Shown here: positions 16,160 through 28,132 of the stretch, piece after piece | Layout of the letters: each line of letters opens with the position of its first letter | How positions within the stretch are numbered: the stretch's first letter is position 1 | Assembly (NCBI RefSeq): GCF_012911025.1 | Contig: NZ_WUEI01000037.1 | Location: 1-40,370 of the forward strand | Direction: 5' to 3' | DNA from: Azoarcus sp. TTM-91 | GTDB taxonomy: Bacteria; Pseudomonadota; Gammaproteobacteria; Burkholderiales; Rhodocyclaceae | Length of the DNA stretch: 40,370 nt | Position numbers and translations under genes: made by a program | Notes under the pieces: generated by a model | Databases searched by the model: none | The model's input: only the letters and a program-made list of their open reading frames with translations | Told to the model about the DNA's origin: nothing

Positions 16160-16642
16160 ATGAGACTCACCACTAAGGGACGTTTCGCCGTCACGGCGAT
16201 GATCGATCTTGCCTCGCGGCAGGCCGATGGTCCGGTTACCCTGGCCGGCATCGCCGATCGCCAGAAAATCTCCCTCTCCTACCTGGAACAGCTGTTCGGC
16301 AAGTTGCGCCGCCACAAGCTGGTTTCCAGCGTCCGTGGTCCCGGTGGCGGCTACCGTCTCGCGCGTGAAATGTCGGCCATTACCGTTGCCGACATCATCA
16401 TCGCGGTGGACGAGCCGCTTGATGCGACTCAGTGCGGTGGCAAGCAGAACTGCCACGACGAGCACCGCTGCAGCACGCATGACCTGTGGTCCAACCTCAA
16501 CAAGCGCATGTATGCCTACCTGGATTCGGTGACGCTTGGTGCGCTGGTCAATCGTGAGATCCAGCCTGACCCGGACATGGGCGTGCTGAAGGAAGTGCGC
16601 CGCCGTGCCGCGGTCTCCCTGCGCGAGGCTGCTGCGGCCTGA
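16160..16642 (+). CDS. iscR: Fe-S cluster sensor and repressor IscR
   Basis: Rrf2-family regulator that binds a [2Fe-2S] cluster and represses the isc operon when clusters are plentiful. The 160-residue protein begins MRLTTKGRFAVTAMID, with a winged helix (about 1-65; the wing motif is GPGGGYRL). The cluster ligands Cys92, Cys98, Cys104 and His107 are present with exactly the E. coli spacing. The C-terminus is alanine-rich. GAGG precedes the ATG. It is the first gene of the operon and its promoter carries an IscR box, so autoregulation is strongly implied. Confidence 0.97.
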   Translation: MRLTTKGRFAVTAMIDLASRQADGPVTLAGIADRQKISLSYLEQLFGKLRRHKLVSSVRGPGGGYRLAREMSAITVADIIIAVDEPLDATQCGGKQNCHDEHRCSTHDLWSNLNKRMYAYLDSVTLGALVNREIQPDPDMGVLKEVRRRAAVSLREAAAA

Positions 16643-16652
16643 AGAGGCTTCC

Positions 16653-17801
16653 ATGTTTGCCCCCGTCTATTTCGACTGGAACGCAACCACGCCGCTGGAT
16701 CCGATAGTCCGTGAGGCGATGCTGCCCTGGCTGGACGCACGCTTCGGTAATCCTTCCAGCCGCCACGAATACGGGCGGCAGGCAAGGGCGGCCATCGACG
16801 AGGCGCGGTCACGCGTGGCGGCGGCGGTCGGCGCCCATCCCACCGAGGTGCTGTTTACCAGCGGTGGCACAGAGGCGAACAATCTCTTCATCAAAGGCGC
16901 CGCGGCGGCCCGCAAGCCGGGTGTGGTCGCAATCAGCGCCATTGAGCACCCCTGCGTGCGAGAGCCAGCCCGGCAGTTGAGCCGGACCGGCTGGCAACTG
17001 CGGGAGATCGCGGTCGACGGGCAGGGTCTCGTGTCCGCTTCCGATTGGGAGGCGGCGCTGGCAGAAAAGCCTGCATTGGCGTCGGTGATGCTCGCCAACA
17101 ATGAAACCGGCGCCTTGCAGGATGTTGCGCGGTTTGCTCAGCAAGCCAGGGCAAAGGGCGTGTGGCTGCACACCGATGCGGTGCAGGCGCTGGGCAAGAT
17201 CGAAGTGGATTTCCGTCGCCTGGCTGTGCATGGCCTGACGATTTCGTCGCACAAACTGGGTGGCCCGTTGGGGGCTGGTGCGCTGGTGTTGGACAAGCGG
17301 GTGGAGTTGGCGCCGCTGATCGCTGGAGGTGGCCAGGAGCGTGGATTGCGTTCCGGTACCGAGAACGTGGCCGCCATCGTCGGCTTCGGCGTGGCCTGCG
17401 AGCGGGCGGTGGCAAGACAGGGTGAAGAGGCGAAGCGGCTGAGCCTGTTGCGCGATCGCCTGGTGGAGTTGCTGGGCTCCTGCGGGGCAAGAGTGTTTTC
17501 GGCGCAGGCGGCCCGTCTGCCCAATACGGTGTTCTTCGCCATGGAGCGGATCGACGGCGAAACCCTGGTGGCCAAGCTGGACCGTGCCGGTTTTGCCTGC
17601 GCCAGCGGCTCGGCTTGCTCCAGTGCGAATCCGGAGCCCTCGCATACCTTGCTGGCGATGGGCGTGGATGAGGAAACGGCCCGGGGCGCGGTGCGCCTGA
17701 GCCTGGGCAGGGATAGCACGGAGGATGAGGTGGAGCGCTTCGGCGAGACCTTCGCCCGTCTGACCAGGGAACTGAGAAGTCTGACCGCGTTGGCGGTCTA
17801 A
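16653..17801 (+). CDS. second cysteine desulfurase (NifS/IscS-like)
   Basis: PLP enzyme that takes sulfur from cysteine, 382 residues. It starts [13 protein letters not shown], carries the PLP lysine Lys201 in SSHKLGG and the persulfide cysteine Cys322 in [14 protein letters not shown], so it looks catalytically intact. It sits between iscR and the true iscS, 23 bases before the latter, a duplication absent from the E. coli operon. It is about 20 residues shorter than IscS and lacks the [10 protein letters not shown] form of the lysine motif, so this is an old paralogue rather than a recent copy. GAGG precedes the ATG at 16653. Confidence 0.9.
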   Translation: MFAPVYFDWNATTPLDPIVREAMLPWLDARFGNPSSRHEYGRQARAAIDEARSRVAAAVGAHPTEVLFTSGGTEANNLFIKGAAAARKPGVVAISAIEHPCVREPARQLSRTGWQLREIAVDGQGLVSASDWEAALAEKPALASVMLANNETGALQDVARFAQQARAKGVWLHTDAVQALGKIEVDFRRLAVHGLTISSHKLGGPLGAGALVLDKRVELAPLIAGGGQERGLRSGTENVAAIVGFGVACERAVARQGEEAKRLSLLRDRLVELLGSCGARVFSAQAARLPNTVFFAMERIDGETLVAKLDRAGFACASGSACSSANPEPSHTLLAMGVDEETARGAVRLSLGRDSTEDEVERFGETFARLTRELRSLTALAV

Positions 17802-17824
17802 ATGATCAAGTGGAGCAGATAACA

Positions 17825-19036
17825 ATGTTGAAATTCCCCATCTACCTCGACAACGCGGCTACTACGCCGGTCGATCCCCGTGTGGCGGAAAAGATGATTC
17901 CGTGGCTGACCTCCCACTACGGCAACCCCGCCAGCCGTTCGCATTCCTATGGCTGGGAAGCTGAAAAGGCGGTCGAGGAAGCGCGGGAGAACGTTGCCCG
18001 CCTGGTGAATTGCGACGCCAAGGAGATCATCTGGACGTCCGGCGCCACCGAGTCCGACAACCTGGCGATCAAGGGTGCGGCCCACTTCTACAAGAGCAAG
18101 GGCAAGCACATCATCACCCTGCAGACCGAGCACAAGGCGGTGCTGGACACCTTCCGCGAACTGGAGCGCGAAGGCTTCGAGGCGACCTATCTGGCGGTGA
18201 AGGAAGACGGCCTGGTCGATCTGGACGTGCTGAAGGCAGCCATCCGGCCGGATACCGTGCTGGTGTCGGTGATGTTCGTGAACAGCGAGATCGGCGTCAT
18301 CCAGCCCATCGCGCAGATCGGCGAGTTGTGCCGCGAGAAGGGTGTGATTTTCCATGTGGACGCTGCCCAGGCCACCGGCAAGGTGGAGATCGACCTGGAG
18401 ACGCTGAAGGTCGACCTGATGAGCTTCTGCGCCCACAAGACCTACGGCCCCAAGGGCATCGGTGCGCTGTACGTGCGCCGCAAGCCGCGGGTGCGCCTGG
18501 AAGCGCAGATGCACGGTGGTGGCCACGAGCGCGGGCTGCGCTCCGGCACGCTGCCCACCCACCAGATCGTCGGCATGGGCGAATCCTTCCGCATCGCCCG
18601 GGAGGAGATGGCAACCGAGATCCCGCGCCTGCGCGCGCTGCGCGATCGCCTGTACAAGGGCCTGATGGACATGGAAGCCGTCTATGTGAACGGCAACATG
18701 GAGCACCGGGTTGCCAACAACCTCAACATCTCTTTCGCCTATGTGGAAGGCGAGTCGCTGATCATGGCGGTGAAGGAGATTGCCGTTTCCTCCGGCTCCG
18801 CCTGCACCTCGGCCAGTCTGGAGCCGTCCTACGTGCTTCGCGCCCTGGGCCGCAACGACGAGTTGGCGCACAGCTCCATCCGCTTCACCCTGGGCCGCTT
18901 CACCACCGAGGAAGAGATCGACTTCACCGTGGATCTGCTGCACAAGAAGATCGGCAAGCTGCGCGAGCTTTCACCGCTGTGGGAAATGGTGAAGGAGGGC
19001 GTGGACCTGGATACGGTGCAGTGGGCCGCCCACTGA
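17825..19036 (+). CDS. iscS: cysteine desulfurase IscS
   Basis: Main sulfur donor to IscU and to tRNA thiolation. The 403-residue protein matches E. coli IscS (404) in length and motifs: [15 protein letters not shown] at the start, PLP lysine Lys205 in [10 protein letters not shown], and catalytic Cys327 in the mobile loop [14 protein letters not shown]. The C-terminus, LSPLWEM onward and ending in AAH, is the IscU-binding end in this family. I use the ATG at 17825, preceded by GGAG; an in-frame GTG at 17810 would add five residues. Confidence 0.97.
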   Translation: MLKFPIYLDNAATTPVDPRVAEKMIPWLTSHYGNPASRSHSYGWEAEKAVEEARENVARLVNCDAKEIIWTSGATESDNLAIKGAAHFYKSKGKHIITLQTEHKAVLDTFRELEREGFEATYLAVKEDGLVDLDVLKAAIRPDTVLVSVMFVNSEIGVIQPIAQIGELCREKGVIFHVDAAQATGKVEIDLETLKVDLMSFCAHKTYGPKGIGALYVRRKPRVRLEAQMHGGGHERGLRSGTLPTHQIVGMGESFRIAREEMATEIPRLRALRDRLYKGLMDMEAVYVNGNMEHRVANNLNISFAYVEGESLIMAVKEIAVSSGSACTSASLEPSYVLRALGRNDELAHSSIRFTLGRFTTEEEIDFTVDLLHKKIGKLRELSPLWEMVKEGVDLDTVQWAAH

Positions 19037-19063
19037 CAGAGACGGACAGCAAGGAGAACGAAA

Positions 19064-19447
19064 ATGGCTTATAGCGAAAAAGTCCTGGACCACTACGAGA
19101 ACCCCCGCAACGTGGGCTCCTTCGCCAAGGACGACGAAGGCGTGGCGACCGGCATGGTCGGCGCACCGGCCTGTGGCGACGTGATGAAGTTGCAGATCAA
19201 GGTCGGCAAGGACGGCGTCATCGAAGACGCCAAGTTCAAGACCTACGGCTGTGGTTCGGCGATTGCCTCTTCCTCGCTGGTGACGGAATGGGTCAAGGGC
19301 AAGACGCTGGATCAGGCATTGGAAATCAAGAACACCCAGATCGCCGAAGAGCTCGCGCTGCCGCCGGTGAAGATCCACTGCTCCATCCTCGCCGAGGATG
19401 CGATCAAGGCCGCGGTGGCGGACTACAAGAAGAAGCACAGCAACTGA
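19064..19447 (+). CDS. iscU: Fe-S cluster scaffold IscU
   Basis: Scaffold on which the [2Fe-2S] cluster is built from IscS sulfur. The 127-residue protein has the three ligand cysteines Cys37 (PACGD), Cys63 (YGCGSA) and Cys106. The HscA recognition motif LPPVK lies at 99-103 within LPPVKIHCS. AAGGAG precedes the ATG. It lies 27 bases after iscS, in the standard operon order. Confidence 0.98.
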   Translation: MAYSEKVLDHYENPRNVGSFAKDDEGVATGMVGAPACGDVMKLQIKVGKDGVIEDAKFKTYGCGSAIASSSLVTEWVKGKTLDQALEIKNTQIAEELALPPVKIHCSILAEDAIKAAVADYKKKHSN

Positions 19448-19470
19448 ACCTGTAAGCGGGAGCCTGAACG

Positions 19471-19794
19471 ATGAGCGTTACTCTCTCTCCGAGCGCAGCG
19501 AAGCATGTGGCGAATTTCATCGCCAAGCGCGGCAAGGGCGTCGGCATCCGACTCGGGGTGCGGACCTCCGGTTGTTCCGGCATGGCCTACAAGCTGGAGT
19601 TCGTCGACGAGCAACAGTCCGAGGACATGGTGTTCGAGAGCCATGGGGTCAAGGTCATCGTCGATCCTAAGAGTCTCCCCTACATCGACGGCACCGAGCT
19701 GGATTTCGTCCGCGAAGGCCTGAACGAAGGGTTCAAGTTCAACAACCCCAATGTGAAGGACGAGTGCGGCTGCGGCGAGAGCTTCAACGTATGA
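19471..19794 (+). CDS. iscA: A-type Fe-S carrier IscA
   Basis: Carrier that receives clusters or iron from the scaffold and passes them to apo-proteins, notably for [4Fe-4S] maturation. The 107-residue protein has the three invariant cysteines: Cys35 (TSGCSGMAY) and the C-terminal pair Cys99 and Cys101 (ECGCGESF). GGGAG lies upstream of the ATG. It is 23 bases after iscU and 13 bases before hscB. Confidence 0.97.
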   Translation: MSVTLSPSAAKHVANFIAKRGKGVGIRLGVRTSGCSGMAYKLEFVDEQQSEDMVFESHGVKVIVDPKSLPYIDGTELDFVREGLNEGFKFNNPNVKDECGCGESFNV

Positions 19795-19807
19795 GGTTGC
19801 GGGCCGC

Positions 19808-20341
19808 ATGAGCATAGACCTGCAACAGGATTACTTCGCGCTCTTCGGCCTGCCGCGCCGCTACCGCCTCGACGAGGCGGCGCTGGAGGCCGTGTGGCAC
19901 AAGCTGCAGGCCGAGGTCCACCCCGACCGCCACGCCCACCTGCCGGATGCCGACAAGCGCCGGGCGATGCAGTGGGCGACCCGGGTGAACGAGGGCTTCC
20001 GCACGCTGCGCAAACCCTTGCCCCGCGCCCAGTACCTGCTGGAGCTCGCGGGCGTGGATACCGGCCTGGAGACCAACACCGCGATGTCGCCCGAGTTCCT
20101 CATGGAACAGATGGAATGGCGCGAGGCGGTGGAAGAGGCGAGGGTCGCCGCGCAGGTCGAAGAGCTCGAACAACTCCACCACCGACTGCAGCAACACGCT
20201 CGTGAAGTACTGGCCGAACTCGAAACCACGCTCGACCAGGCCAGAGACTATCCAGCCGCGGCGGACACCGTGCGCCGGCTGATGTTCATCGAGAAGCTCC
20301 AACACGAGATCGACGACGCCCTCGAGGCGCTGGAAAGCTGA
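19808..20341 (+). CDS. hscB: J-type co-chaperone HscB
   Basis: Brings loaded IscU to HscA and stimulates its ATPase. The 177-residue protein has an N-terminal J domain (about 1-75) with the HPD motif at 38-40 and the [10 protein letters not shown] start typical of HscB. The C-terminal three-helix bundle that binds IscU follows (about 85-177, rich in Glu and Gln). Its TGA shares one base with the ATG of hscA, so translation is coupled. Confidence 0.96.
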   Translation: MSIDLQQDYFALFGLPRRYRLDEAALEAVWHKLQAEVHPDRHAHLPDADKRRAMQWATRVNEGFRTLRKPLPRAQYLLELAGVDTGLETNTAMSPEFLMEQMEWREAVEEARVAAQVEELEQLHHRLQQHAREVLAELETTLDQARDYPAAADTVRRLMFIEKLQHEIDDALEALES

Positions 20342-22209
20342 TGGCACTGCTGCAAATCGCCGAACCCGGGTTGTCCGCCGAGCCGCACAAACACAGGCTG
20401 GCGGTGGGCATAGACCTCGGGACGACCAATTCCCTCGTTGCCACCGTGCGCAACGGCATCGCTGTCTGCCTGGCGGACGAGTCCGGTCGCACCATGCTGC
20501 CGTCCGCGGTGCGTTATCTCGCCGATGGCGGCATCGTGGTCGGTAGCACTGCGCTGCAGGCGCAGGCACTGGACCCGCGTAACACCGTGGTGTCGGTCAA
20601 GCGCTTCATGGGCCGCGGCCTGAAGGATGTGGCCCACATCGAGGCCGTGCCCTACGATTTCGAGGACGCGCCGGGCATGGTGCGCTTGCGTACCGTGCAA
20701 GGCCCCAAAACGCCGGTCGAAGTCTCGGCCGAGATCCTGCGGCCGCTGCGCCTGCGCGCGGAGGCCAGCCTGGGCGGCGAACTCACCGGCGCAGTGATCA
20801 CCGTGCCGGCCTATTTCGACGATGCCCAGCGCCAGGCGACCAAGGACGCCGCCACGCTGGCCGGCATCAACGTGCTGCGCCTGCTCAACGAACCCACCGC
20901 GGCGGCGGTCGCCTATGGCTTGGACAATGCCGCAGAGGGCGTCTATGCCGTCTATGACCTCGGCGGCGGCACCTTCGACCTCTCCATCCTCAAGCTGTCC
21001 CGCGGCGTATTCGAGGTGCTGTCCACCAACGGCGACGCGGCGCTGGGCGGCGACGACTTCGATCACCGCCTGTTCTGCTGGATGCTGGACAAGGCCTGCA
21101 TCTCGCCGCCGGATGCCGCCGACGCCCGCCGCCTGCAGATGAAGGCCCGGGAGGTCAAGGAGTTGCTCACCTCCTGCGAGCAGGCGCCGGTGAAGGTCAA
21201 GCTCTCCAGTGGCGAGGAGGTCGACCTGGTGATCACCCGCGAGGACTTCGCCGAGATGACCCGCCATCTGGTGCAGAAGACGCTGGCGCCGGTACGCAAA
21301 GCCTTGCGCGATGCCGGCCTGACGGTAGAGGACATCAAGGGCGTGGTGATGGTGGGCGGAGCCACCCGCATGCCGCACATCCAGCGCGCGGTGGCGGAGT
21401 ATTTCCGCCAGGAGCCTTTGACCAACCTCGACCCGGACAAGGTCGTCGCCCTGGGCGCGGCGATGCAGGCCAACGTGCTCGCCGGCAACCGTGCGGACGA
21501 GGACGACTGGCTGCTGCTGGACGTGATTCCCCTGTCCCTGGGCCTGGAAACCATGGGCGGCCTGGTGGAGCGGGTGGTGCCGCGCAACTCCACGCTGCCG
21601 ATCGCCCGCGCGCAGGAATTCACCACCTTCAAGGACGGCCAGACGGCGATGGCCTTCCATGTCGTCCAGGGCGAACGCGAACTGGTATCCGACTGCCGCT
21701 CGCTGGCGCGCTTCGAACTGCGTGGCATTCCGCCCATGGTGGCAGGCGCTGCCCGCATCCGGGTGACTTTCCAGGTGGATGCGGACGGCCTGTTGTCGGT
21801 GTCGGCAAGGGAGATGTCGTCCGGCGTCGAGGCCAGCGTACTGGTGAAGCCTTCCTACGGCTTGAGCGACGATGAAATCGCCGGCATGTTGCGCGCCGGC
21901 GTGGAGCACGCGGGTGACGACATGCAGGCCCGCGCGTTGCGCGAGCAGCAGGTCGAGGCCGGCAGGGTGGTGGAGGCGACCGAGCAGGCGCTGGCCAAGG
22001 ATGGGCAGTTGCTGAACGAGCAGGAGCGCGCCGAGATCGAGGCCGCCATCGCCAGATTGCGCGCATTGGCGCAGGGCCAGGACCACCGCGCCATCAAGGC
22101 CGGCATTGACGCGCTGGCGCGCGCGACCGACGAATTTGCCGCCCGCCGCATGGATAACAGCATCCGTGCCGCGCTGGCGGGCCAGAAAGTGGATGAGATA
22201 GAGGTATGA
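20341..22209 (+). CDS. hscA: Hsp70-class chaperone HscA
   Basis: Specialised Hsp70 that drives cluster transfer from IscU. The 622-residue protein has a nucleotide-binding domain opening with [15 protein letters not shown], then the phosphate-2 loop [14 protein letters not shown] and the adenosine segment [11 protein letters not shown]. The substrate-binding domain follows from about residue 390 and a helical lid from about 510. As in other HscA proteins, the EEVD end of DnaK is missing. Its stop overlaps fdx by four bases. Confidence 0.97.
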   Translation: MALLQIAEPGLSAEPHKHRLAVGIDLGTTNSLVATVRNGIAVCLADESGRTMLPSAVRYLADGGIVVGSTALQAQALDPRNTVVSVKRFMGRGLKDVAHIEAVPYDFEDAPGMVRLRTVQGPKTPVEVSAEILRPLRLRAEASLGGELTGAVITVPAYFDDAQRQATKDAATLAGINVLRLLNEPTAAAVAYGLDNAAEGVYAVYDLGGGTFDLSILKLSRGVFEVLSTNGDAALGGDDFDHRLFCWMLDKACISPPDAADARRLQMKAREVKELLTSCEQAPVKVKLSSGEEVDLVITREDFAEMTRHLVQKTLAPVRKALRDAGLTVEDIKGVVMVGGATRMPHIQRAVAEYFRQEPLTNLDPDKVVALGAAMQANVLAGNRADEDDWLLLDVIPLSLGLETMGGLVERVVPRNSTLPIARAQEFTTFKDGQTAMAFHVVQGERELVSDCRSLARFELRGIPPMVAGAARIRVTFQVDADGLLSVSAREMSSGVEASVLVKPSYGLSDDEIAGMLRAGVEHAGDDMQARALREQQVEAGRVVEATEQALAKDGQLLNEQERAEIEAAIARLRALAQGQDHRAIKAGIDALARATDEFAARRMDNSIRAALAGQKVDEIEV

Positions 22210-22547
22210 CCCAGATTATCGTGTTGCCCCATGTCGAGCTCTGCCCGGACGGGGCGGTGATCGAAGCCCAGCCGGGCGAATCCATCTGCAACACCCTGCT
22301 GCAGAACGACATCTACATCGAGCACGCCTGCGAGCAATCCTGTGCCTGCACCACTTGCCATGTGGTGGTGCGCGAGGGCTTCCAGTCGTTGAATCCGGCG
22401 GAAGAGGAAGAAGAGGACCTGCTCGACAAGGCATGGGGTCTCGAGCCGAATTCCCGCCTTTCTTGCCAGGCGCTGGTGGGTGAGACGCCGCTGGTGGTGG
22501 AAATCCCGCGATACACCATCAACATGGCCCGGGAGGGCAAGCACTGA
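22206..22547 (+). CDS. fdx: [2Fe-2S] ferredoxin of the isc operon
   Basis: Adrenodoxin-type ferredoxin that gives electrons for cluster assembly. The 113-residue protein has ligands Cys42, Cys48, Cys51 and Cys87, the same positions as in E. coli Fdx, plus the non-ligand Cys46. An acidic patch ([17 protein letters not shown]) forms the partner-binding surface. The ATG overlaps the end of hscA as ATGA, and the stop shares a base with iscX. Confidence 0.97.
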   Translation: MTQIIVLPHVELCPDGAVIEAQPGESICNTLLQNDIYIEHACEQSCACTTCHVVVREGFQSLNPAEEEEEDLLDKAWGLEPNSRLSCQALVGETPLVVEIPRYTINMAREGKH

Positions 22548-22741
22548 TGAAGTGGACCGATGTGCAGGAAATCGCCATCCAGCTTACCGATGCCCATCCG
22601 GATGCCGACCCGAGTCGCATCAATTTCGTCGATCTGATGAACTGGGTGATGGCGCTGCCCGAGTTCGATGATGACCCGAAACGCTGCGGCGAGCGCATCC
22701 TCGAGGCCATCCAGCAGGCCTGGATGGACGAACTGGCCTGA
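22547..22741 (+). CDS. iscX: IscX, small acidic Fe-S assembly regulator
   Basis: A 64-residue acidic protein that binds IscS and tunes cluster assembly, possibly as an iron-dependent modulator. The family signature is clear: [13 protein letters not shown], then HPDADPSRINFVDL and LPEFDDDPKRCGERILEAIQ, ending in WMDE. It overlaps fdx by one base (TGATG) and closes the isc set. Confidence 0.96.
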   Translation: MKWTDVQEIAIQLTDAHPDADPSRINFVDLMNWVMALPEFDDDPKRCGERILEAIQQAWMDELA

Positions 22742-22777
22742 GTTGTTTCGCCTGAGCCGGTCACCCTGGAGCGCGAA

Positions 22778-23263
22778 ATGAGTGAGCCGACCGTTTTCGA
22801 CTTCGAGACCCGCAGCCTGGAAGGCGCGCCCATGCCGTTGGCGGCTTTCCGCGGCCAGGTCCTGCTGGTGGTGAATACCGCCAGCGAGTGCGGTTTCACG
22901 CCGCAGTACCAGGGCCTGCAGGCCATCCACGAGCGTTACCGGGAGAAGGGCTTCAGTGTCATCGGTTTTCCCTGCAACCAGTTCGGTGGCCAGGAACCGG
23001 GTGATGCGGAGGCAATAGGCGCTTTTTGCGAGCGCAATTACGGCGTTACCTTCCCGCTGTCAGAGAAGGTGGAGGTGAAGGGCACGGGTGCCCATCCGCT
23101 GTTCGTGCATCTGACCAAGACCGCGCCCGGCGTGCTGGGCACCGAGGCCATCAAGTGGAACTTCACCAAGTTCCTGGTGGACAGGGAGGGCAGGGTGGTG
23201 GACCGCTATGCGCCCATGACCAAGCCGGAGTCTCTCGCGGGCGATATCGAAAAACTGCTGTGA
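22778..23263 (+). CDS. glutathione peroxidase family protein (cysteine type)
   Basis: Thiol peroxidase of the GPx fold, 161 residues. The peroxidatic residue is Cys38 in NTASECGFTPQ, not selenocysteine. The catalytic Gln and Trp are in FPCNQFGGQEPG and KWNFTKFLVD. Bacterial members usually take electrons from thioredoxin rather than glutathione. GGAG precedes the ATG. It lies 36 bases after iscX with no terminator between them, so it may be the last gene of the isc transcript; a strong terminator follows. Confidence 0.93.
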   Translation: MSEPTVFDFETRSLEGAPMPLAAFRGQVLLVVNTASECGFTPQYQGLQAIHERYREKGFSVIGFPCNQFGGQEPGDAEAIGAFCERNYGVTFPLSEKVEVKGTGAHPLFVHLTKTAPGVLGTEAIKWNFTKFLVDREGRVVDRYAPMTKPESLAGDIEKLL

Positions 23264-23274
23264 GCGCCGGCGAG

Positions 23275-23290
23275 CCCGGCGAAAGCCGGG
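23275..23290 (+). other. GNRA-capped hairpin after the peroxidase gene
   Basis: CCCGGC-GAAA-GCCGGG gives a perfect 6-bp stem closed by a GAAA tetraloop, a very stable RNA hairpin. Flanking bases GAGCGCC and GGCGCTC can extend it partly. It stands just before the true terminator and may protect the 3' end of the transcript. Confidence 0.5.
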
Positions 23291-23304
23291 GCGCTCGGAA
23301 AAAG

Positions 23305-23331
23305 AAAAGCCGGCATGCGCGCCGGCTTTTT
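23305..23331. terminator. bidirectional intrinsic terminator
   Basis: AAAAGCCGGC (23305-23314) pairs with GCCGGCTTTT (23321-23330) around ATGCGC, with a T-run on the plus strand and an A-run on the left arm. It can end transcripts arriving from both the isc-peroxidase side and the minus-strand dap operon. Confidence 0.88.
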
Positions 23332-23385
23332 GCATTCAGGGAGCAGACTTCCGGCAAGCCACCTTGGGGTGGCTCGGGACGGCAC

Positions 23386-23844
23386 TCAATAAGGCGTGTT
23401 GGCCGCGCTTTCCACCGTTTCGTTCAGTGACAGCCAGTAAACGCCCAACTGGCCGACTGCCTGGATGAAGCGTTCGAAATCCACCGGCTTGCGGATGTAG
23501 CTGTTGGCGCCCAGGCGGTAGGCTTCCTGGATGTCCTGCAACTCGCGGGAGGTAGTGAGCACCACCACCGGCAGCAGCGCGGTGCGTTCGTCGGCGCGGA
23601 TGCGTCTCAGCACTTCCAGGCCGTCGATGCGGGGCAACTTCAGGTCCAGCAACACCACTGCCGGCGTAACGGTGAGGTCGCGGCCTTCGTGCTCGCCGGT
23701 GCCGAACAGGTAATCGATCGCTTCCACCCCGTCGCGCGCCACCACCACCGGGTTGGCGATGCGGTTCTTGCCGAAGGCGCGCAGCGTCAGCGCTTCGTCG
23801 TCCGGATTGTCTTCCACCAGCAGGATGGGACGTTCGCTTGCCAT
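23386..23844 (-). CDS. single-domain response regulator (Rcp1-like receiver)
   Basis: A stand-alone receiver, 152 residues, with no output domain. Visible sites are Glu11/Asp12 in LLVEDNPDDE, phospho-acceptor Asp67 (VLLDLKLPRIDG), Thr97/Thr98 and Lys119 (IRKP). The NPDDE start, the ARDGVEAIDYLFG segment and the longer beta3-alpha3 loop fit the group of receivers paired with phytochrome-like hybrid kinases. No kinase is nearby, so the partner is unknown. GGGAG precedes the ATG. It is the last gene of the minus-strand dap run, 24 bases after prmB. Confidence 0.88.
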   Translation of the reverse strand: MASERPILLVEDNPDDEALTLRAFGKNRIANPVVVARDGVEAIDYLFGTGEHEGRDLTVTPAVVLLDLKLPRIDGLEVLRRIRADERTALLPVVVLTTSRELQDIQEAYRLGANSYIRKPVDFERFIQAVGQLGVYWLSLNETVESAANTPY

Positions 23845-23868
23845 TCGTTTCTCCCTGGGCGAGGCCGG

Positions 23869-24846
23869 CTACGCCTGCGCGCCGGGCAGTTCCTCGCGCC
23901 GCAAGATGAAGATCATGTCATCGCCTCCGCGGGCCGACAGCCAGGTGAAGGACAGTTCGGGGAAGGCATTTTCGACGATGGCGCGATTATGCCCGACTTC
24001 CACCGCCAGCAAGCCGCCGGGATTCAGGTGCTCCGCGGCCTCGGCGAGCAGGACGCGGACCACGTCCAGCCCGTCCTCGCCCGAGGCGAGGGCCATGCGC
24101 GGCTCGTGCCGGTATTCGGCCGGCAAGGCATCCATTGCTTCCGCGGTGACGTAGGGCGGGTTGCTGAGGATGAGGTCGAAGCTGCGGCCTTGCAGTGCGC
24201 TGAAAACGTCGCTCTTCACCAGCTCGATGCGGTCTTCCAGTGCGTAGTCGCCAACGTTGCGCTCGGCGACCTCCAGCGCATCGCCCGACAGGTCGGCGGC
24301 GACGATGTCGGCATTCGGATAGGCGTGGGCCATCAGCACCGCCAGGCAGCCGGAGCCGGTGCACATGTCCAGCGCGGAAACCACTTCCTCCGGATCCTCG
24401 ATCCACGGCGACAGGCCGTCTTCCAGCAACTCGGCGAAGAAGGAGCGGGGCACGATGACGCGCTCGTCCACATAGAAACGGAAGTCGCCCAGCCAGGCCT
24501 CGTGGGTGAGGTAGGCGGTGGGAATGCGCTCCTCGGTGCGGCGGCTGATGGCTTCGTACAGCGCCGGGCGCTCGTCGGAGGGAATGCAGGCGTCGAGGAA
24601 GGGCTCCAGGCGGTCCAGCGGCAGGGCGAGGGTGGAAAGCACCAGCCACACCGCTTCGTCATAGGCGTCGCCGCAGCCGTGGCCGAAAAACAGGCCGCCG
24701 CGGTTGAAGCGGGTGACGGCATAGCGCAGCCAGTCGCGGACTGTGACGAGTTCGGCCAGCGGGCCACCCTCGTGTTCGTGGTCATGCTCGTGGCCGTCGT
24801 CGCAATGCTCGCAGTGTTCGGCGTCGTGGTCGTGATCGTGGCTCAT
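23869..24846 (-). CDS. prmB: PrmB, ribosomal protein L3 glutamine methyltransferase, with His-rich N-terminus
   Basis: Methylates a glutamine of ribosomal protein L3. The 325-residue protein has the PrmB helical domain (RDWLRYAVTRFNRGGLFFGHG onward). The SAM site is ALDMCTGSGCLAVLMA and the catalytic NPPY is in LILSNPPYVT. Residues 3-25 are unusual: nine histidines and a CEHC pair among Asp and Glu residues, a metal-binding-looking extension before the conserved start. The ATG at 24846 follows AAGGA. It lies 19 bases after dapE and 24 before the receiver gene. An alternative is a start downstream without the extension, but I see no good candidate. Confidence 0.92.
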   Translation of the reverse strand: MSHDHDHDAEHCEHCDDGHEHDHEHEGGPLAELVTVRDWLRYAVTRFNRGGLFFGHGCGDAYDEAVWLVLSTLALPLDRLEPFLDACIPSDERPALYEAISRRTEERIPTAYLTHEAWLGDFRFYVDERVIVPRSFFAELLEDGLSPWIEDPEEVVSALDMCTGSGCLAVLMAHAYPNADIVAADLSGDALEVAERNVGDYALEDRIELVKSDVFSALQGRSFDLILSNPPYVTAEAMDALPAEYRHEPRMALASGEDGLDVVRVLLAEAAEHLNPGGLLAVEVGHNRAIVENAFPELSFTWLSARGGDDMIFILRREELPGAQA

Positions 24847-24865
24847 GGAGGATTTCCTTGCGGAG

Positions 24866-27207
<2,342 letters not shown>

Positions 27208-27236
27208 CGGTCTCGGATTCTCCGTCTGACGATGCG

Positions 27237-27256
27237 GGCGGGGCCGGAGCCCCGCC
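27237..27256 (-). other. hairpin between dapD and pilU
   Basis: GGCGGGGC and GCCCCGCC form a perfect 8-bp stem around four bases, in the 64-base gap between dapD and pilU. No T-run follows on the minus strand. It may modulate readthrough or protect upstream mRNA rather than terminate. Confidence 0.4.
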
Positions 27257-27271
27257 GGTGCTGGCTGACGC

Positions 27272-28096
27272 TCAGGCGCCGCGCAGCAGGTCGTTGATCG
27301 CGGTCTTGGCGCGGGTCTGGGCGTCCACCTTCTTGACGATGACCGCGCAGTACAGACTGTACTTGCCATCGGCGGAGGGCAGGCTGCCCGGCACCACGAC
27401 GGCGCCTGCCGGCACGCGGCCATAGTGGATCTCGCCGGTCTCGCGGTCGTAGATCTTGGTGCTCTGGCCGAGGTACACGCCCATGGACAGCACCGCGTTC
27501 TCTTCGATGATCACGCCTTCCACCACTTCGGAGCGGGCGCCGACGAAGACGTTGTCCTCGATGATCACCGGGCCGGCCTGGACGGGCTCCAGCACGCCGC
27601 CGATACCGACGCCGCCGGACAGGTGCACGTTCTTGCCGATCTGGGCGCAGGAGCCGACGGTGGCCCAGGTGTCCACCATGGTGCCTTCATCCACATAGGC
27701 GCCGATGTTCACATAGGAAGGCATCAGCACCACGTTCCTGGCGATGTAGCTGCCCTTGCGCGCGACGGCGGGCGGCACCACGCGGAAACCGCCGGCGGCG
27801 AACTGTTCCGGGGTGTAGTCGCCGAACTTCGTCGGCACCTTGTCGAAGAAGTTGAGGCTGCCGGCGGGCATCACTTCGTTGTCGCGCAGGCGGAAGGAGA
27901 TCAGCACGGCCTTCTTGATCCACTGGTTGACCACCCAGGCGCCGTCCTTCTTCTCGGCCACCCGCAGGCTGCCGGCGTCCAGTCCGGCGATGACCTCGGC
28001 CACCGCGTTGCGCACTTCTGCAGGCGCGGCGGAGGGAGACAGGCTGGCGCGGTTCTCGAAAGCGTCGTCGATGATCTTTTGCAGGGATTCAGACAT
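27272..28096 (-). CDS. dapD: tetrahydrodipicolinate N-succinyltransferase
   Basis: Succinylates tetrahydrodipicolinate using succinyl-CoA. The 274-residue protein equals the E. coli length. The helical N-terminus ([13 protein letters not shown]) is followed by a left-handed beta-helix of hexapeptides: [20 protein letters not shown], then [34 protein letters not shown] and the C-terminal VVVPGSLPS. It lies 36 bases after dapC on the same strand. Confidence 0.97.
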   Translation of the reverse strand: MSESLQKIIDDAFENRASLSPSAAPAEVRNAVAEVIAGLDAGSLRVAEKKDGAWVVNQWIKKAVLISFRLRDNEVMPAGSLNFFDKVPTKFGDYTPEQFAAGGFRVVPPAVARKGSYIARNVVLMPSYVNIGAYVDEGTMVDTWATVGSCAQIGKNVHLSGGVGIGGVLEPVQAGPVIIEDNVFVGARSEVVEGVIIEENAVLSMGVYLGQSTKIYDRETGEIHYGRVPAGAVVVPGSLPSADGKYSLYCAVIVKKVDAQTRAKTAINDLLRGA

Positions 28097-28132
28097 GGGG
28101 TTTCCGTCGTGGTTGGTATCAGGGGCGGGCGG

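Noticed and set aside
16653..17801. Recent duplication of iscS
   Set aside because: The two desulfurases differ in length, N-terminus, lysine motif and cysteine loop, so the copies are old or came from different sources.
22778..23263. Selenocysteine glutathione peroxidase
   Set aside because: The active-site codon is TGC (Cys38), not an in-frame TGA.
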